Below, one piece after another: positions 1-7,739 of a DNA stretch of 16,140 nucleotides. The stretch's first letter is position 1, and each line of letters opens with the position of its first letter. This stretch comes from Chromera velia. Its lineage: Eukaryota; Sar; Chromeraceae. The notes beneath the pieces are model-generated. The model did not search any database, was not told where the DNA came from, and worked only from the letters and a program-made list of their open reading frames with translations. The stretch spans positions 1-16,140 of the forward strand of contig JAHBMJ010002766.1 of assembly GCA_018398765.1 (NCBI GenBank). The letters are read 5' to 3'. The position numbers and the translations under genes are program-made.

Positions 1-130
1 AGAAAACAGGAGCACGTGTTAAGAAGATTGACTTTGCAAAGCGATCGAGCATGTGCATGAGAGTCAGTCGGCGTTGTGGGTAGACAGACGGCTCTGTATT
101 TATTCCTTCGTCTATGCCTTAGTCAGGGGG
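1..130 (+). other. possible internal 3' end of a retroelement
   Basis: Frame 3 is open for about 26 codons from the window edge, is basic, and ends at a TAG near position 83. It is followed by a short G-rich run (126-130) and then by TGATTGTT at 131. That order (coding end, purine run, TG-starting LTR) copies the arrangement seen at 2346-2552. The piece is too short to recognise any domain, so this rests only on layout. Confidence 0.2.
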
Positions 131-507
131 TGATTGTTGAGCCGCCATGCCTGAAGTGCCCGCCGCCATGCGCGCCGCCTTATAGATTGATGAGCCATGC
201 CGAGCTGCATACATGCATGTGCATGCTTCTTCATGCAATTTGAATTAATTGCAATCAATAGTAGCATGCTCATAAAACGTGATGAGATGAAACGGCTGAA
301 CAATGAAAGGAACGGGAATATGCAATGCATCCCATCCTTCAGTCTTTCCCTGTAAGAAGATCTTAAGAGACTCTAATGATAAGCTTCTAGTTGAGAAGAT
401 CTAGTGGCTTTTAGGGTCTTTCAAATGTAAGATTGGACAGATAGATAGAAGACTGTAGATATAGACCAAAGTATCAGAATAGAAAGTGGTTTAGCAGTAC
501 CAGACTT
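131..507 (+). repeat. LTR-like start, otherwise unassigned non-coding DNA
   Basis: The stretch starts TGATTGTT directly after a GGGGG run, the same eight bases that follow the purine tract at 2552. Inside are several ATGCAT-type palindromes around 210-240 and AT-rich sequence, with no credible reading frame. I cannot see a matching second copy or define the end, so an LTR is only suggested. Confidence 0.2.
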
Positions 508-902
508 CTATGTGCGTGTGTACGAATAAGACAACTTCGGTAGGGGTATGACGAATAGCCCCAGTAAACCCAAATTTTCCAGTGGTGCTTGCTGCGTCGG
601 GCTTGAACCGTTTGCCTTCAGTTCATCAAACTGATTGCTTAAGCCAGCTAAGCAGGGGAAGCAAAGAAGGCAGCATGAGCACTGTGTGTCACAGCAAGAG
701 CTGCAGAGATGGAGATGTTCTGGGTAGTTCGTTGAGCTCCCCACAATAAAAGAGTCTCAAAGTTTGGGCGGTCCCCCCAATCCAGTGCTCCAGCCTCCAA
801 AGAAAGACCCGCCGCTAAAAGCTGATGTCTGAGGCCTCGAAGGGCCTCTGACTCCGGAGACCCAGAGGGGTGGAGATTTGCCATCTGCAAGCAAGCAGAC
901 AT
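508..902 (-). other. weak candidate two-exon gene
   Basis: Two adjacent minus-strand frames look protein-like. The first runs from an ATG at 902 (a second ATG lies six codons later, directly after a pyrimidine-rich run ending in CAG). It is open to 648 and contains a leucine-rich stretch. The second is open to a stop at 508 and includes LSNQFDELKANG. A 35-nt GT-AG intron (GTGCTC to GCTTAG, about 650-684) joins them in phase, but that is very short. No domain is recognised and there is no other support, so this may be chance. Confidence 0.2.
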
Positions 903-930
903 GAAAGAATCATAAGTAAATAAGCGAACA

Positions 931-1146
931 GAGACAGGGAAAGCGAGTATGTGAACGAAAGGCGGTTGGGCGTTTGTAGAGACAGGGAGGGCAAGTATGT
1001 GAACGAAAGGTAATTGGGTTTGTGTTTAAGCAGACAGAGACAGGGAGAGCGAGTATGGGAACGAAAGGCAAGTGGACCTTTGTGTACAATTACAATTAAG
1101 CGGATGGAGACAGGGATGGCAAGTGTATGAACGGAAGTCGATTGGG
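931..1146 (+). repeat. degenerate minisatellite, about four units
   Basis: The decamer GAGACAGGGA recurs at 931, 979, 1037 and 1107. Each time it is followed by a related string of the form RGCRAGTRTGTGAACGAAAG. Unit spacing grows from 48 to 58 to 70 bases because the distal part of each unit varies. The array is not coding in any consistent frame. Confidence 0.75.
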
Positions 1147-1380
1147 GATCTAAAAAGAGCCGTGATTCGTGTTCTCCCCCCCTCTGCCCCAGCCTCTGCT
1201 AGTGTTTGGTCCCCTCAGGCACCGGTTGCTCCGGCTTCTTTTTACAACCGCGGTGCAGCAGCCGCATCCGCCCCTTCCTCTTTCCATCCGAGACCACCCA
1301 GCCCTAGACCCAGCCACACCACGGGGGGAGCTCGAAGAGGTAATGTTCTTCTTGCTCTTCCCCCCTTAGCAAACTAGGCA
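1147..1380 (+). other. proline/alanine/serine-rich open stretch, probably not a gene
   Basis: A plus-strand frame is open to a TAG at 1375-1377. It is dominated by P, A and S, with a short basic stretch near the end. A CCCCAG near 1192 after a C/T-rich run could be a splice acceptor, so it could be an exon. Low-complexity composition and lack of a recognisable domain keep confidence low. Confidence 0.12.
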
Positions 1381-1970
1381 GGGGCTGCACAAATACAGAG
1401 CCGCAGGCTTACCATCTCCTCGTTTTTCAGAAAGAAGTAGACTTTTTCCATCTCTTACTTTGATCGCTCTCTAACGACGGTCAAGGCCTAATATATAGAG
1501 AAGCAGAACAGTGAGAGATGAAACAAAGTTGAAAAAGAGAGTAGTTGTTGGACAGACGCTGTCATAGAGCTGTTAGAACTTTTTGTCACTTATAGGGGTG
1601 AAGGAGTTAAAAATTTATTTTTTTTTGATATTTTTTTTTTATTTTTTTGTGTGTGAATAGGCTTTTCAAATGCTAATAAACACTTAAAAACATGTTTTTG
1701 AAGGTTGGCGCCGCAGGCGAAATTTTTTTTTTGAGACCCTAATTTTTATCATTTTTTTTGTCGGTAAAAGGAAGGCAGACTGAGGCCATTACCGGTTACC
1801 GGCAATTGCCGATAGACTAAACCTATTACCGACCAGAAAAACAACCCTGCCCAAATTTTCCAGTAACGTGACCATGTGAAGAAAATAAAAAAGAGAGGTA
1901 GAGAGAAGAGGAAACGCGTGCGTTTGACGAAACAAATGTAAAGGCCAGTGATCTGTGCCATTGGTGGTAG
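1381..1970. other. non-coding stretch with T tracts and a small palindrome
   Basis: No convincing gene is visible. Positions 1614-1760 hold repeated T tracts. From 1759 to 1838 there is a short inverted repeat: GTCGGTAAAAGG faces CCTATTACCGAC (11 of 12 pairing) across about 56 bases that themselves contain nested ACCGGT and GCAATTGC palindromes. The remainder is unremarkable. Confidence 0.4.
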
Positions 1971-2346
1971 GTAGGTCCACGTCAGCACTGTAAGACGAAA
2001 TTGTGTCCAATTGATGAGAAAGAGTCAGAGTTTGAGTCTAAGACTTCTTCTGAGGAGGAAGAGAAAGAAAGTAAACAGGAGGACAGTGAGGAACTGGAAA
2101 GTCAAAAAGGGAGAAAGGAGGCGCCAAAATCGAATTCAAAGAAGGGAAAAGGAAAGCAGAAGGCAGTGCCCGTTGGAATTTAAGCAAGTCAGGAGAAGGA
2201 AAGAAAGACTTTCTACCATATTTCCTTCTCCGATGACACTTTTCTTTGGCTGAGTGAAGAGGAGGTGGATGCACGTACCCTCGTTGAAGACTTTGAGAGA
2301 AAGAAGGAATTAAGCCGTTTTATATGGCCGGGTAGAATGAACTGTT
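1971..2346 (+). pseudogene. remnant of a Ty3/gypsy-like polyprotein C-terminus (acidic linker plus chromodomain-like tail)
   Basis: One frame runs from after a TAG at 1968 to a TGA at 2344-2346, with a single internal TAA at 2181-2183. The first part is highly charged: a Glu/Ser run, then a Lys-rich stretch. After the TAA the same frame continues with an aromatic segment and [19 protein letters not shown]. That resembles the last strand and C-terminal helix of chromodomains carried by gypsy chromoviruses (a Trp, then acidic residues, then a helix containing L..DFE). About 200 bases downstream come a polypurine tract and an LTR-type TG start, the expected order for the end of such an element. 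The upstream pol (protease, RT, integrase) is absent here. The chromodomain assignment is by eye, and another charged transposon protein is possible. Confidence 0.45.
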
Positions 2347-2540
2347 GATTGCTCCATAACATGAAGTGATGACTGCACTGTTTCAATCAATTTGATCCAT
2401 CATTCTTTTTTTCCCACCCTTCTTATATTTTTCCCGCCCTTCGTGTCATGTGGTGTGGCCACGCCAATAGTGGTTCTTTGATTGCCGGTGTAGGTGGCTG
2501 AGATCGGTGAAAGGTATGAATTATGCGGGACGCACAAGCT

Positions 2541-2551
2541 TAAAGGAGGGA
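2541..2551 (+). other. polypurine tract of the gypsy-like remnant
   Basis: The run TAAAGGAGGGAG directly precedes TGATTGTTATGG. A purine run immediately upstream of a TG-starting LTR is the normal plus-strand primer site of LTR retrotransposons, and it sits downstream of the chromodomain-like coding end in the same orientation. Confidence 0.5.
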
Positions 2552-2832
2552 GTGATTGTTATGGATCATGAATAAGAGAAACACTAAGTCCTTCAATAAG
2601 CAAGATCGACCTAATAGTAAAAGGGTCCAATACAGAGTGATTGATTCAATACAGACGCGTACCTATTATTGACAGCAATTCTCAGATACAGAGAATGGAC
2701 GTGCACACATGCTGCCTGTTATAGAGAGAAGGCAAGCCTGAAGGAAAGATGTCCTCTTTAACAGACCTCTATATGTAAGATCGCATAAGTATGCATCTGA
2801 GCCCCTATAGCTTCTGTAGGCCTAACGGAACA
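2552..2832 (+). repeat. probable 3' LTR of the gypsy-like remnant
   Basis: The start TGATTGTTATGG follows the polypurine tract. I place the end provisionally at CCTAACGGAACA (2832), which gives TG...CA termini and sits just before a different repeat begins at 2835. A nonamer, CAATACAGA, occurs twice inside (about 2628 and 2650). The matching 5' LTR is not in the window, so the right boundary is a guess. Confidence 0.4.
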
Positions 2833-2834
2833 TA

Positions 2835-3427
2835 CGCATGGTGCAAATTCAGCCTAATTCAACCTTTCGGGGCTGGGTTTTTGGCGAAAGACTAGCGTGC
2901 ATGCATATGCATGGGCTGGGGTATTTTTGTTTTGTAAGTGCCCTCCGCTTCGCTTTCTGGGGCTATGCATGCATGGGGGGAGACTAGGCTAGATCTGCCC
3001 CTCATACATGGGGACGCGGCATGCATAAAAAAAACCTCAATCACATGTGTGGGCTCAGGGGATTGTTTGGTAAGTGCCCCCCGCTTTGCTTTCCGGGGCC
3101 ATGAGAACTGCACGATTGACGCTCGCCGCGGCCAGTCAACCGCGGGCAGTCGTGCTGACCCCCCCCCCCCCCGCGGGAAAAGCTGCGGAACTCTCCCCCC
3201 CCAGGAAAAAAGCCCGGGGGTAAGCGCCGATCTGAAACCCTGCACTCTGACGCACGCATGGCGCAAATTCAGCCTTTCGGGGCCGGGTTTTTGGCGAAAG
3301 GTGCGTGGGCTGGGGTATTTCTGTTTTGTAAGTGCCCCCCGAAGTGCCCCCCGCTGCGCTTTCCGGGGCCACTCCATCTATCTTCAGGGGCTGTGGCCCC
3401 GGAAAGCGAAGCGATCGAGGGGCACTT
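2835..3427 (+). repeat. GC-rich dispersed repeat: three direct copies and one inverted copy, with a hairpin
   Basis: A block starting CGCATGGYGCAAATTCAGCC and ending in GTAAGTGCCCCCCG-type sequence plus TTTCCGGGGCCA occurs at 2835-2966 and again at 3255-3372. A third, partial copy (about 3050-3104) holds only the distal part. A fourth lies inverted at 3393-3427. The arms 3342-3372 and 3393-3427 pair across a 20-base loop. Between copies are two C tracts (about 3160-3173 and 3195-3203). All long reading frames here are overlaps of repeated GC-rich DNA on both strands and are not genes. Confidence 0.8.
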
Positions 3428-3747
3428 GTGTGCCAAGCTTTTCCCCGAGCCCATCGCGTTGACTCGCACGGAGTTGAATCATTGGCCTTTGTGACCGTCT
3501 GTGACATCATCGATCCCTAACTGGTCCTCGCTGCAGGTTTACAAAAGTTCCCACAGTAAGGCCGTAAAAAGACGTTCGCCTACAGTGTACGTCATTCACT
3601 TTGTGCCCGAACTCCCTTGGGTTTGTCGGATGCTTCTGGTCTTTACGTGATCTTGCGTTCGAAATCTCATTGGTCATATAAATCTGACCAGAAGGGCCGA
3701 GCTAAGAACTGTCCCTGCAGATTCGAACGCCTTCAAACCCCGAAACG
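3428..3747 (+). promoter_or_regulatory. upstream region of the PEX19-like gene
   Basis: This is the only non-repetitive DNA between the GC-rich repeat and the ATG at 3748. It contains a TATA-like TATAAATC at 3677-3684 with ATTGG (a reversed CCAAT box) at 3669-3673. The TATA-like octamer is framed by the perfect inverted pair TGGTCA (3671-3676) and TGACCA (3685-3690). Spacing of about 64-70 bases to the ATG suits a core promoter with a short leader. No transcription start is visible directly. Confidence 0.35.
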
Positions 3748-4602
3748 ATGTCGAACCTCGACGATCTGCTTAGAGAGACACTGGATGACATTGCAGAGGC
3801 CAAGCCTGCGTCCGGGTCGGGGGCGCTGCCCTCCGAAGCAGCGACAGAGGCAGGGGCACCTCAGATTATTGAGGGAGCAGCGTCGGCAAGTGCTGGCGCT
3901 GCGTCTGCACAGACTGCCGAGGCTGCATCCACTGCCACCTCTGGCGAGAAGGCAGAGAAGTCTGTGGTAGCAGAACCGGAGACGGCATCTGACGCATTTG
4001 ACAGCAACTTGCGTTCGTGTCTGACCACATTGAGGGAGGGTATGGAGAAGGCAGACGCATCGGGTGCGTCTCCTCCTGAAGGTCTTCCCGACTTTCTCAA
4101 CGGTCTGAATGGCGATTTCCTCAAGGCCTTGAGGGAAGACCTCAGCCGAGAGGGGTGCTCTGCAGAAGAGCGCCAGAAGATGGAGGAGTTGTTGCAGAGA
4201 CTCTCGAACGAAGGTCCCCAAAGTGAGGGCGCAGGAGCCCCTGATCCTGAACTTGAGAATACAGAAATTACTGATGAGGACGCTGCGGGATTCCAAGAAT
4301 TCCTGTCGGCTTTGGGGTTTGGGGCAAAGAAGGGTGGGGAGGGGTTGGACAAAGAGACTTTGGGAAGAATTGCAAAGGGAGAAATGAGTGACGATCTTTT
4401 GACGAAGGTAATGTCTGGTTTGGGTCTTTCTGATTCTGATCTGAGTAAGGAGGCTGACCTGATGCAGCAGATGGCTCAGATGGCTGAGATGACTCACCCC
4501 ACTCAGCAAGGGGGTCTGGCTGCTTCTTCTTCCTCCTCTCCCAGTGGGGGTGCGGGAGGACAGTCGGGGGGAAATGGGGATGAGAACTGTAAGGTTCAGT
4601 GA
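3748..4602 (+). CDS. PEX19: probable peroxin-19 (peroxisomal membrane-protein chaperone/receptor) with CaaX box
   Basis: This 284-residue, acidic, single-exon frame matches the size of PEX19 (about 300 residues). Residues 3-20 (NLDDLLRETLDDIAEAKP) match the N-terminal PEX3-binding segment of the family, where an L..LL..LDD...AKP pattern is typical. Residues 21-80 are an Ala/Ser/Glu-rich linker. Residues 84-155 form amphipathic helices. Residues 237-258 (DLMQQMAQMAEMTHPTQQ) resemble the conserved late segment of PEX19. The last four residues, CKVQ (281-284), form a CaaX farnesylation box, as in animal and yeast PEX19. PEX19 binds newly made peroxisomal membrane proteins in the cytosol and docks on PEX3. 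The central cargo-binding domain is poorly conserved and its usual Tyr-Pro-rich signature is not obvious, so this is a divergent member. No in-frame intron is needed. A nearby repeat hairpin lies about 320 bases upstream. Confidence 0.62.
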   Translation: MSNLDDLLRETLDDIAEAKPASGSGALPSEAATEAGAPQIIEGAASASAGAASAQTAEAASTATSGEKAEKSVVAEPETASDAFDSNLRSCLTTLREGMEKADASGASPPEGLPDFLNGLNGDFLKALREDLSREGCSAEERQKMEELLQRLSNEGPQSEGAGAPDPELENTEITDEDAAGFQEFLSALGFGAKKGGEGLDKETLGRIAKGEMSDDLLTKVMSGLGLSDSDLSKEADLMQQMAQMAEMTHPTQQGGLAASSSSSPSGGAGGQSGGNGDENCKVQ

Positions 4603-5035
4603 AGGGAGGCAGATTAAGGACGGAATGTAGCGTGAGAGGGAAAGAAAAAAAGTGAGGTAAAGTGCTCCTCATACGCCAGAAAGAGCTGAGGGCATGGGGG
4701 TACTGTTGCATGGAGACGCCAAAAAGACCAGCCAGGGTTTGGGGGATGGATGTATAAAGTTCGTTCAGATTGCCTCTTCAATGTAAATGGAAGAAAGTGT
4801 TCGTCTCTACCTGTCAGAGACGCCATGGAGATTTTGTGTTTGCCTGCATGAGCTTCCAGTTGATCATTGATGCAGCCAGATGTACTTTTGAACCACCCCA
4901 CTGTACAAAGCATTCATCCTTTAAGTGATTCATGAACTTTCAACCTGTATGCACTTGAATTGGATTGTCCGCTGCACAAGCACGAAGAAATTCCGGCTCT
5001 TCAGAATGTAAGTCGTTTGGTTTCGAATGTTTCAG
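4603..5035 (+). other. PEX19 3' region and possible 5' end of next gene
   Basis: No credible reading frame is present. The first part is presumably the PEX19 3' untranslated region, though I cannot fix a poly(A) site. At 5009-5014 there is a strong 5' splice-site match, GTAAGT, immediately followed by the long pyrimidine tract. This could be the first intron of the plus-strand gene whose last exons are at 6297-7057. That link is inference. Confidence 0.3.
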
Positions 5036-5156
5036 TTTCTCTTTCTCCCTCTCTCTCTCTCCCTCTGTCTCTTCTTCTCCCTCTGTCTTTTCCTCCCTTC
5101 TCTGCCTCCCTCTCTCCCGATCTGGCTCTCTCTCTCTCTCTTCCTCTCTCTCGGAG
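5036..5156 (+). repeat. long CT-rich tract
   Basis: About 120 bases are almost entirely C and T, with CTCTCT runs. All six-frame translations here are low-complexity Leu/Ser/Pro or Arg/Glu strings and do not represent proteins. The tract follows a GTAAGT donor and ends in CGGAG, so it may be the polypyrimidine tract of an intron. Confidence 0.7.
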
Positions 5157-5837
5157 GGTTTTGTTACCGCCAAAAGAGTCCTTCCGCAACAGACGAAGAC
5201 ACAGCATCAGAAGGATCCCCCTCCGTAGGGGCGCCCCCCCACCCCCCCTGTCTAAAGAACGTTTCGGTGCCGGTTCCCCCTATGTTGTCTGTATTTGTTT
5301 GATGTGCAGTATATACGTTTTTTTTTTCTTTTTTTTTTTTTTCTTCCTTTTTTTCTCTCCCTGTTGTCTTTCATCTTCGAGTGGGAGCAGCAGAGGATTA
5401 ATGTGTGAACTTCGTGATCACGTGAAAGCCTGTCGGGAGGTGAAGAGGCAAAGGGCGCTTATAACTCTCACCTTTCGGACCCCCTGGCCATGTTGTTTGG
5501 TTGGTGTTCTATGCTAGGTTCTATGTTTTTGTCTTTGTTCCTTTTTTCCTTCTTTTCATCTATTGTGTATATGACTAGGTATATAAAGAAAAGAAGGGAG
5601 AAAAAGAAATTTACAGTCTGTCTATCGGTCGGTTTGTCTGTTTTCCAGAGGAACTTTTCCTCCTAGTTTTCCTCGATCCTAGTTCCTTTCCTAGTTCCCT
5701 TCCTCCCCGTATAACCCTCCCCCCCTTTCATCTCTCGGACACTCTCTCTCTCTTTGAAGAGTCTCTGCACAAGTAAGTTCATATATATATATATATATAT
5801 ATAATGATTAATAATAATAATAATGATGATCATGATG
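5157..5837 (+). other. unresolved region with possible upstream exons
   Basis: Several splice-like pairs occur. GTATAT at about 5310 is followed by T-rich sequence to GGGAGCAG at 5384-5391. A frame from about 5395 reads through MCELRDHVKACRE. TTTTCCAG occurs near 5648, and CAAGTAAGT near 5775. These suggest exons of the gene that ends at 7057, but I could not chain them in phase to 6297. An (AT)n run covers 5781-5803, followed by ATA and ATG repeats. Confidence 0.25.
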
Positions 5838-5845
5838 ATAAAGCA
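5838..5845. repeat. left target-site duplication of the MITE
   Basis: ATAAAGCA directly abuts the left inverted repeat; an identical octamer lies at 6087-6094 directly after the right one. A further ATAAAGCATTGTC copy at about 6112 shows that the word also recurs nearby, which slightly weakens the inference. Confidence 0.75.
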
Positions 5846-6086
5846 CTAGGCGATGCACAGTGGTAAAAAAAAAAAAAGAATAGATATGTCGAAATTTTTT
5901 TTTTCTTTTTTTTTTTTTAGTTTAGTGGTCAAAGGTCCAAGCAAACTTAGCAAAGGTAGGTTTTGTAGTTAGATGTGTTTTTGTTATATGTTTGGCACTT
6001 CCAATAAAATAATAGAAAAAAAAATAAAAAAGATAAGGCCTCTCCAGATTTTTTTTTTTTTTTTTTTATCACTGTGCGTCGCCTAG
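5846..6086. mobile_element. MITE with A/T-rich arms and 8-bp target duplication
   Basis: The left terminus CTAGGCGATGCACAGTGGTA is followed by an A run. The right terminus, read in reverse complement, is CTAGGCGACGCACAGTGATA followed by an A run, with only two mismatches in 20. The 8-bp sequence ATAAAGCA lies immediately outside both ends (5838-5845 and 6087-6094) without mismatch. The 241-bp body is non-coding, with a second inner T tract/A tract pair that extends the fold. An 8-bp duplication fits hAT-like or related DNA transposons, but the terminal bases do not decide the superfamily. Confidence 0.82.
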
Positions 6087-6296
6087 ATAAAGCATTGTCT
6101 GATAAAGGGGCGATAAAGCATTGTCCTAGACTCATGCATTGCATGATGGCCTATAGACCGATTAATACCAATTAATAATAATTAATAATATATGATGATG
6201 ATGATGATCATGATAATGTATACAGTAGTACTTCTGTGTGCCCGTTTTGCAAACCTCTGGATCTCTATAAGTTGTTCCACCCTCCCTATCCCTCAG

Positions 6297-6552
6297 GCAC
6301 TTCTCAGGGTCTGGAGAGGGCCAGAAGGCCAGAGGCAGAGAAGAACGGTGCATGGACTCTTTGTATGGGCCGACCTTAAATTTCTAATATATCTCTCCCC
6401 ATACAGGCTTCAGGAAGGAATCTAAGCAGAGTCCCTGGCAGACAGAACCTTTTTGTCAATTCGAAAATAAAGGATGCAGTGAGAAAGGAGTATATAAGAA
6501 AAAGAGAGCAACAAGCAGCTACACGTTTTCCCCGGACTGCACATCTGTCTGG

Positions 6553-6587
<35 letters not shown>

Positions 6588-7057
6588 ATGTTCCGCCCTA
6601 GGGCCTTCCCGCTATGTCTATCTGTCGCCAGAGCTAGCAGGTATGTAGAGAGCCTAGCTTTCCTTCTTCTTCCAGATCCTGTCTCTTTCTTCTCTCTTCC
6701 CATTACGAACACAGGTGGGGGGGCAGGGTAAGAGTTTTTGGTCTGCCTAAGAAAGCTCTGCATGAGAGGATTGAGCCGTTAGTAAGGGTCCCTTCCTTCA
6801 ACAGACAAGGTGAGAGAGCAGGCGTGTCTGTTGAGGTCTTCTGTAAAGAGTCTTCTTGCATGAAAAGGAGGAAAGTTGACGACCTATGGTATAGATTGTC
6901 GGTTTGCCCTCGGTGGGCCTCCGTAAGGGAGGGGTTGCGGGCCATTGACTCTGAAAGACAGGTATATCGGTTGCAGGGACTCAGAGTGAATGGTAATTCG
7001 GGTGTGGAAGGAGCAGACCTGGGAGAGAAGGACGCTGCCGCGAAGAAATTGTTGTAA
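6297..7057 (+). CDS. last three exons of an unrecognised spliced gene
   Basis: Three exons join into one open frame: 6297-6362, 6407-6489 and 6715-7057 (stop TAA). Acceptors are CCCTCAG (6296), CCATACAG (6406) and GAACACAG (6714), all after pyrimidine-rich sequence. Donors are GTATGG (6363) and GTATAT (6490). Introns are 44 and 225 nt, and phases agree at both joins. The 163-residue tail is basic and ends in GEKDAAAKKLL, slightly like the last helix of a double-stranded RNA-binding motif. The middle holds a VEVFC segment, a basic MKRRK patch and VCPRWASVREGL. I do not recognise the family. Upstream exons must exist, since there is no start codon in context, and probably lie between 5000 and 6296. 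The second intron carries a (TTGA)n repeat element. Confidence 0.5.
6554..6650 (+). repeat. (TTGA)n tract with a conserved flank, within an intron
   Basis: About eight TTGA units (6554-6587) are followed by a roughly 60-base segment. It shares GGCCTTCC, GCTRTGT and TGTCGCCA...GCTARCAG, in the same order, with the DNA that follows the TTGA tract at 10385. That makes it a dispersed repeat ending in or starting from a tetranucleotide tract, as is common for the tails of non-LTR retroposons. Confidence 0.45.
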
Positions 7058-7311
7058 GATGGCTTGAAAGCAGACCCCAAAAGCGCTATAAAAATTATTT
7101 GAAAGCTTTGTATTTCTTTTTATTCACTTGAATCAGTTCGATGAACACTCTCTAACTTGTTGTTTCTCGCTTTTTCCTCTGATTCCAAATCAGCTTCGCC
7201 GTTAAAGTTTTGCTTTAGCCTACCATCTCTTAAAGTAAAGCTAGGATCTTGAACAAGACTTGCATGAATATGGACTGCCAGGAGCTAGGCTCCGACGGCT
7301 ATAGTCGATGA
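7058..7311 (+). other. 3' flank of the spliced gene
   Basis: No reading frame of note is present. The sequence becomes AT-richer and ends in a (CATT)n microsatellite. It presumably holds the 3' untranslated region, but no clear poly(A) signal is seen. Confidence 0.3.
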
Positions 7312-7333
7312 CATTCATTCATTCATTCATTCA

Positions 7334-7369
<36 letters not shown>

Positions 7370-7738
7370 CGTAATCTGTATATATATTTTTATATTATAT
7401 TTTCAATTTTAAAAATGTATTTATATATACATGATACATTTAATATATCTATATCACTTGTTCAATGTATAAACAGCTTTTCACTTTATTGATTCACCAA
7501 AGAACCTTTCTTGAAGAAAGTTTCATCAACATATAATCTTACCTCATATATGTTTTCTATATATTTTTTTCTGTGCATATATTATATTATGGGTCAAAAA
7601 AATACATCTAAAGATATATATATCTACAGATCATGCCTATATATATATATATATATATATATTATTGCATACCCAAATATAGATACCCAAGTTTTTAAAT
7701 TATCTAATGAGTTGATTGATTGATTAATTGATTCATTG
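7312..7738. repeat. AT-rich block with microsatellites
   Basis: Consecutive simple repeats are (ATTC)n at 7312-7337, (AT)n at 7337-7367, scattered TATATA runs, (TA)n at 7639-7662, and a degenerate (TTGA)n at about 7711-7739 that abuts the LTR element. There is no coding potential beyond chance AT-rich frames. Confidence 0.75.
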
Positions 7739-7739
7739 A

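Noticed and set aside
2892-3510. Overlapping frames on both strands
   Set aside because: All are produced by the GC-rich direct and inverted repeat copies, and the same peptides recur with the repeats.
3733-4509. Long minus-strand frame opposite PEX19
   Set aside because: It is an antisense shadow: the plus strand has the PEX19 N-terminal motif and the CaaX end, while the minus frame is a Cys/Arg/Leu-rich string without a domain.
4960-5517. 185-residue plus-strand frame
   Set aside because: Most of it is translated from the CT-rich and T-rich tracts (Ser/Leu/Pro and poly-Phe). A short part near 5395-5440 may be an exon, but the frame as a whole is not a protein.
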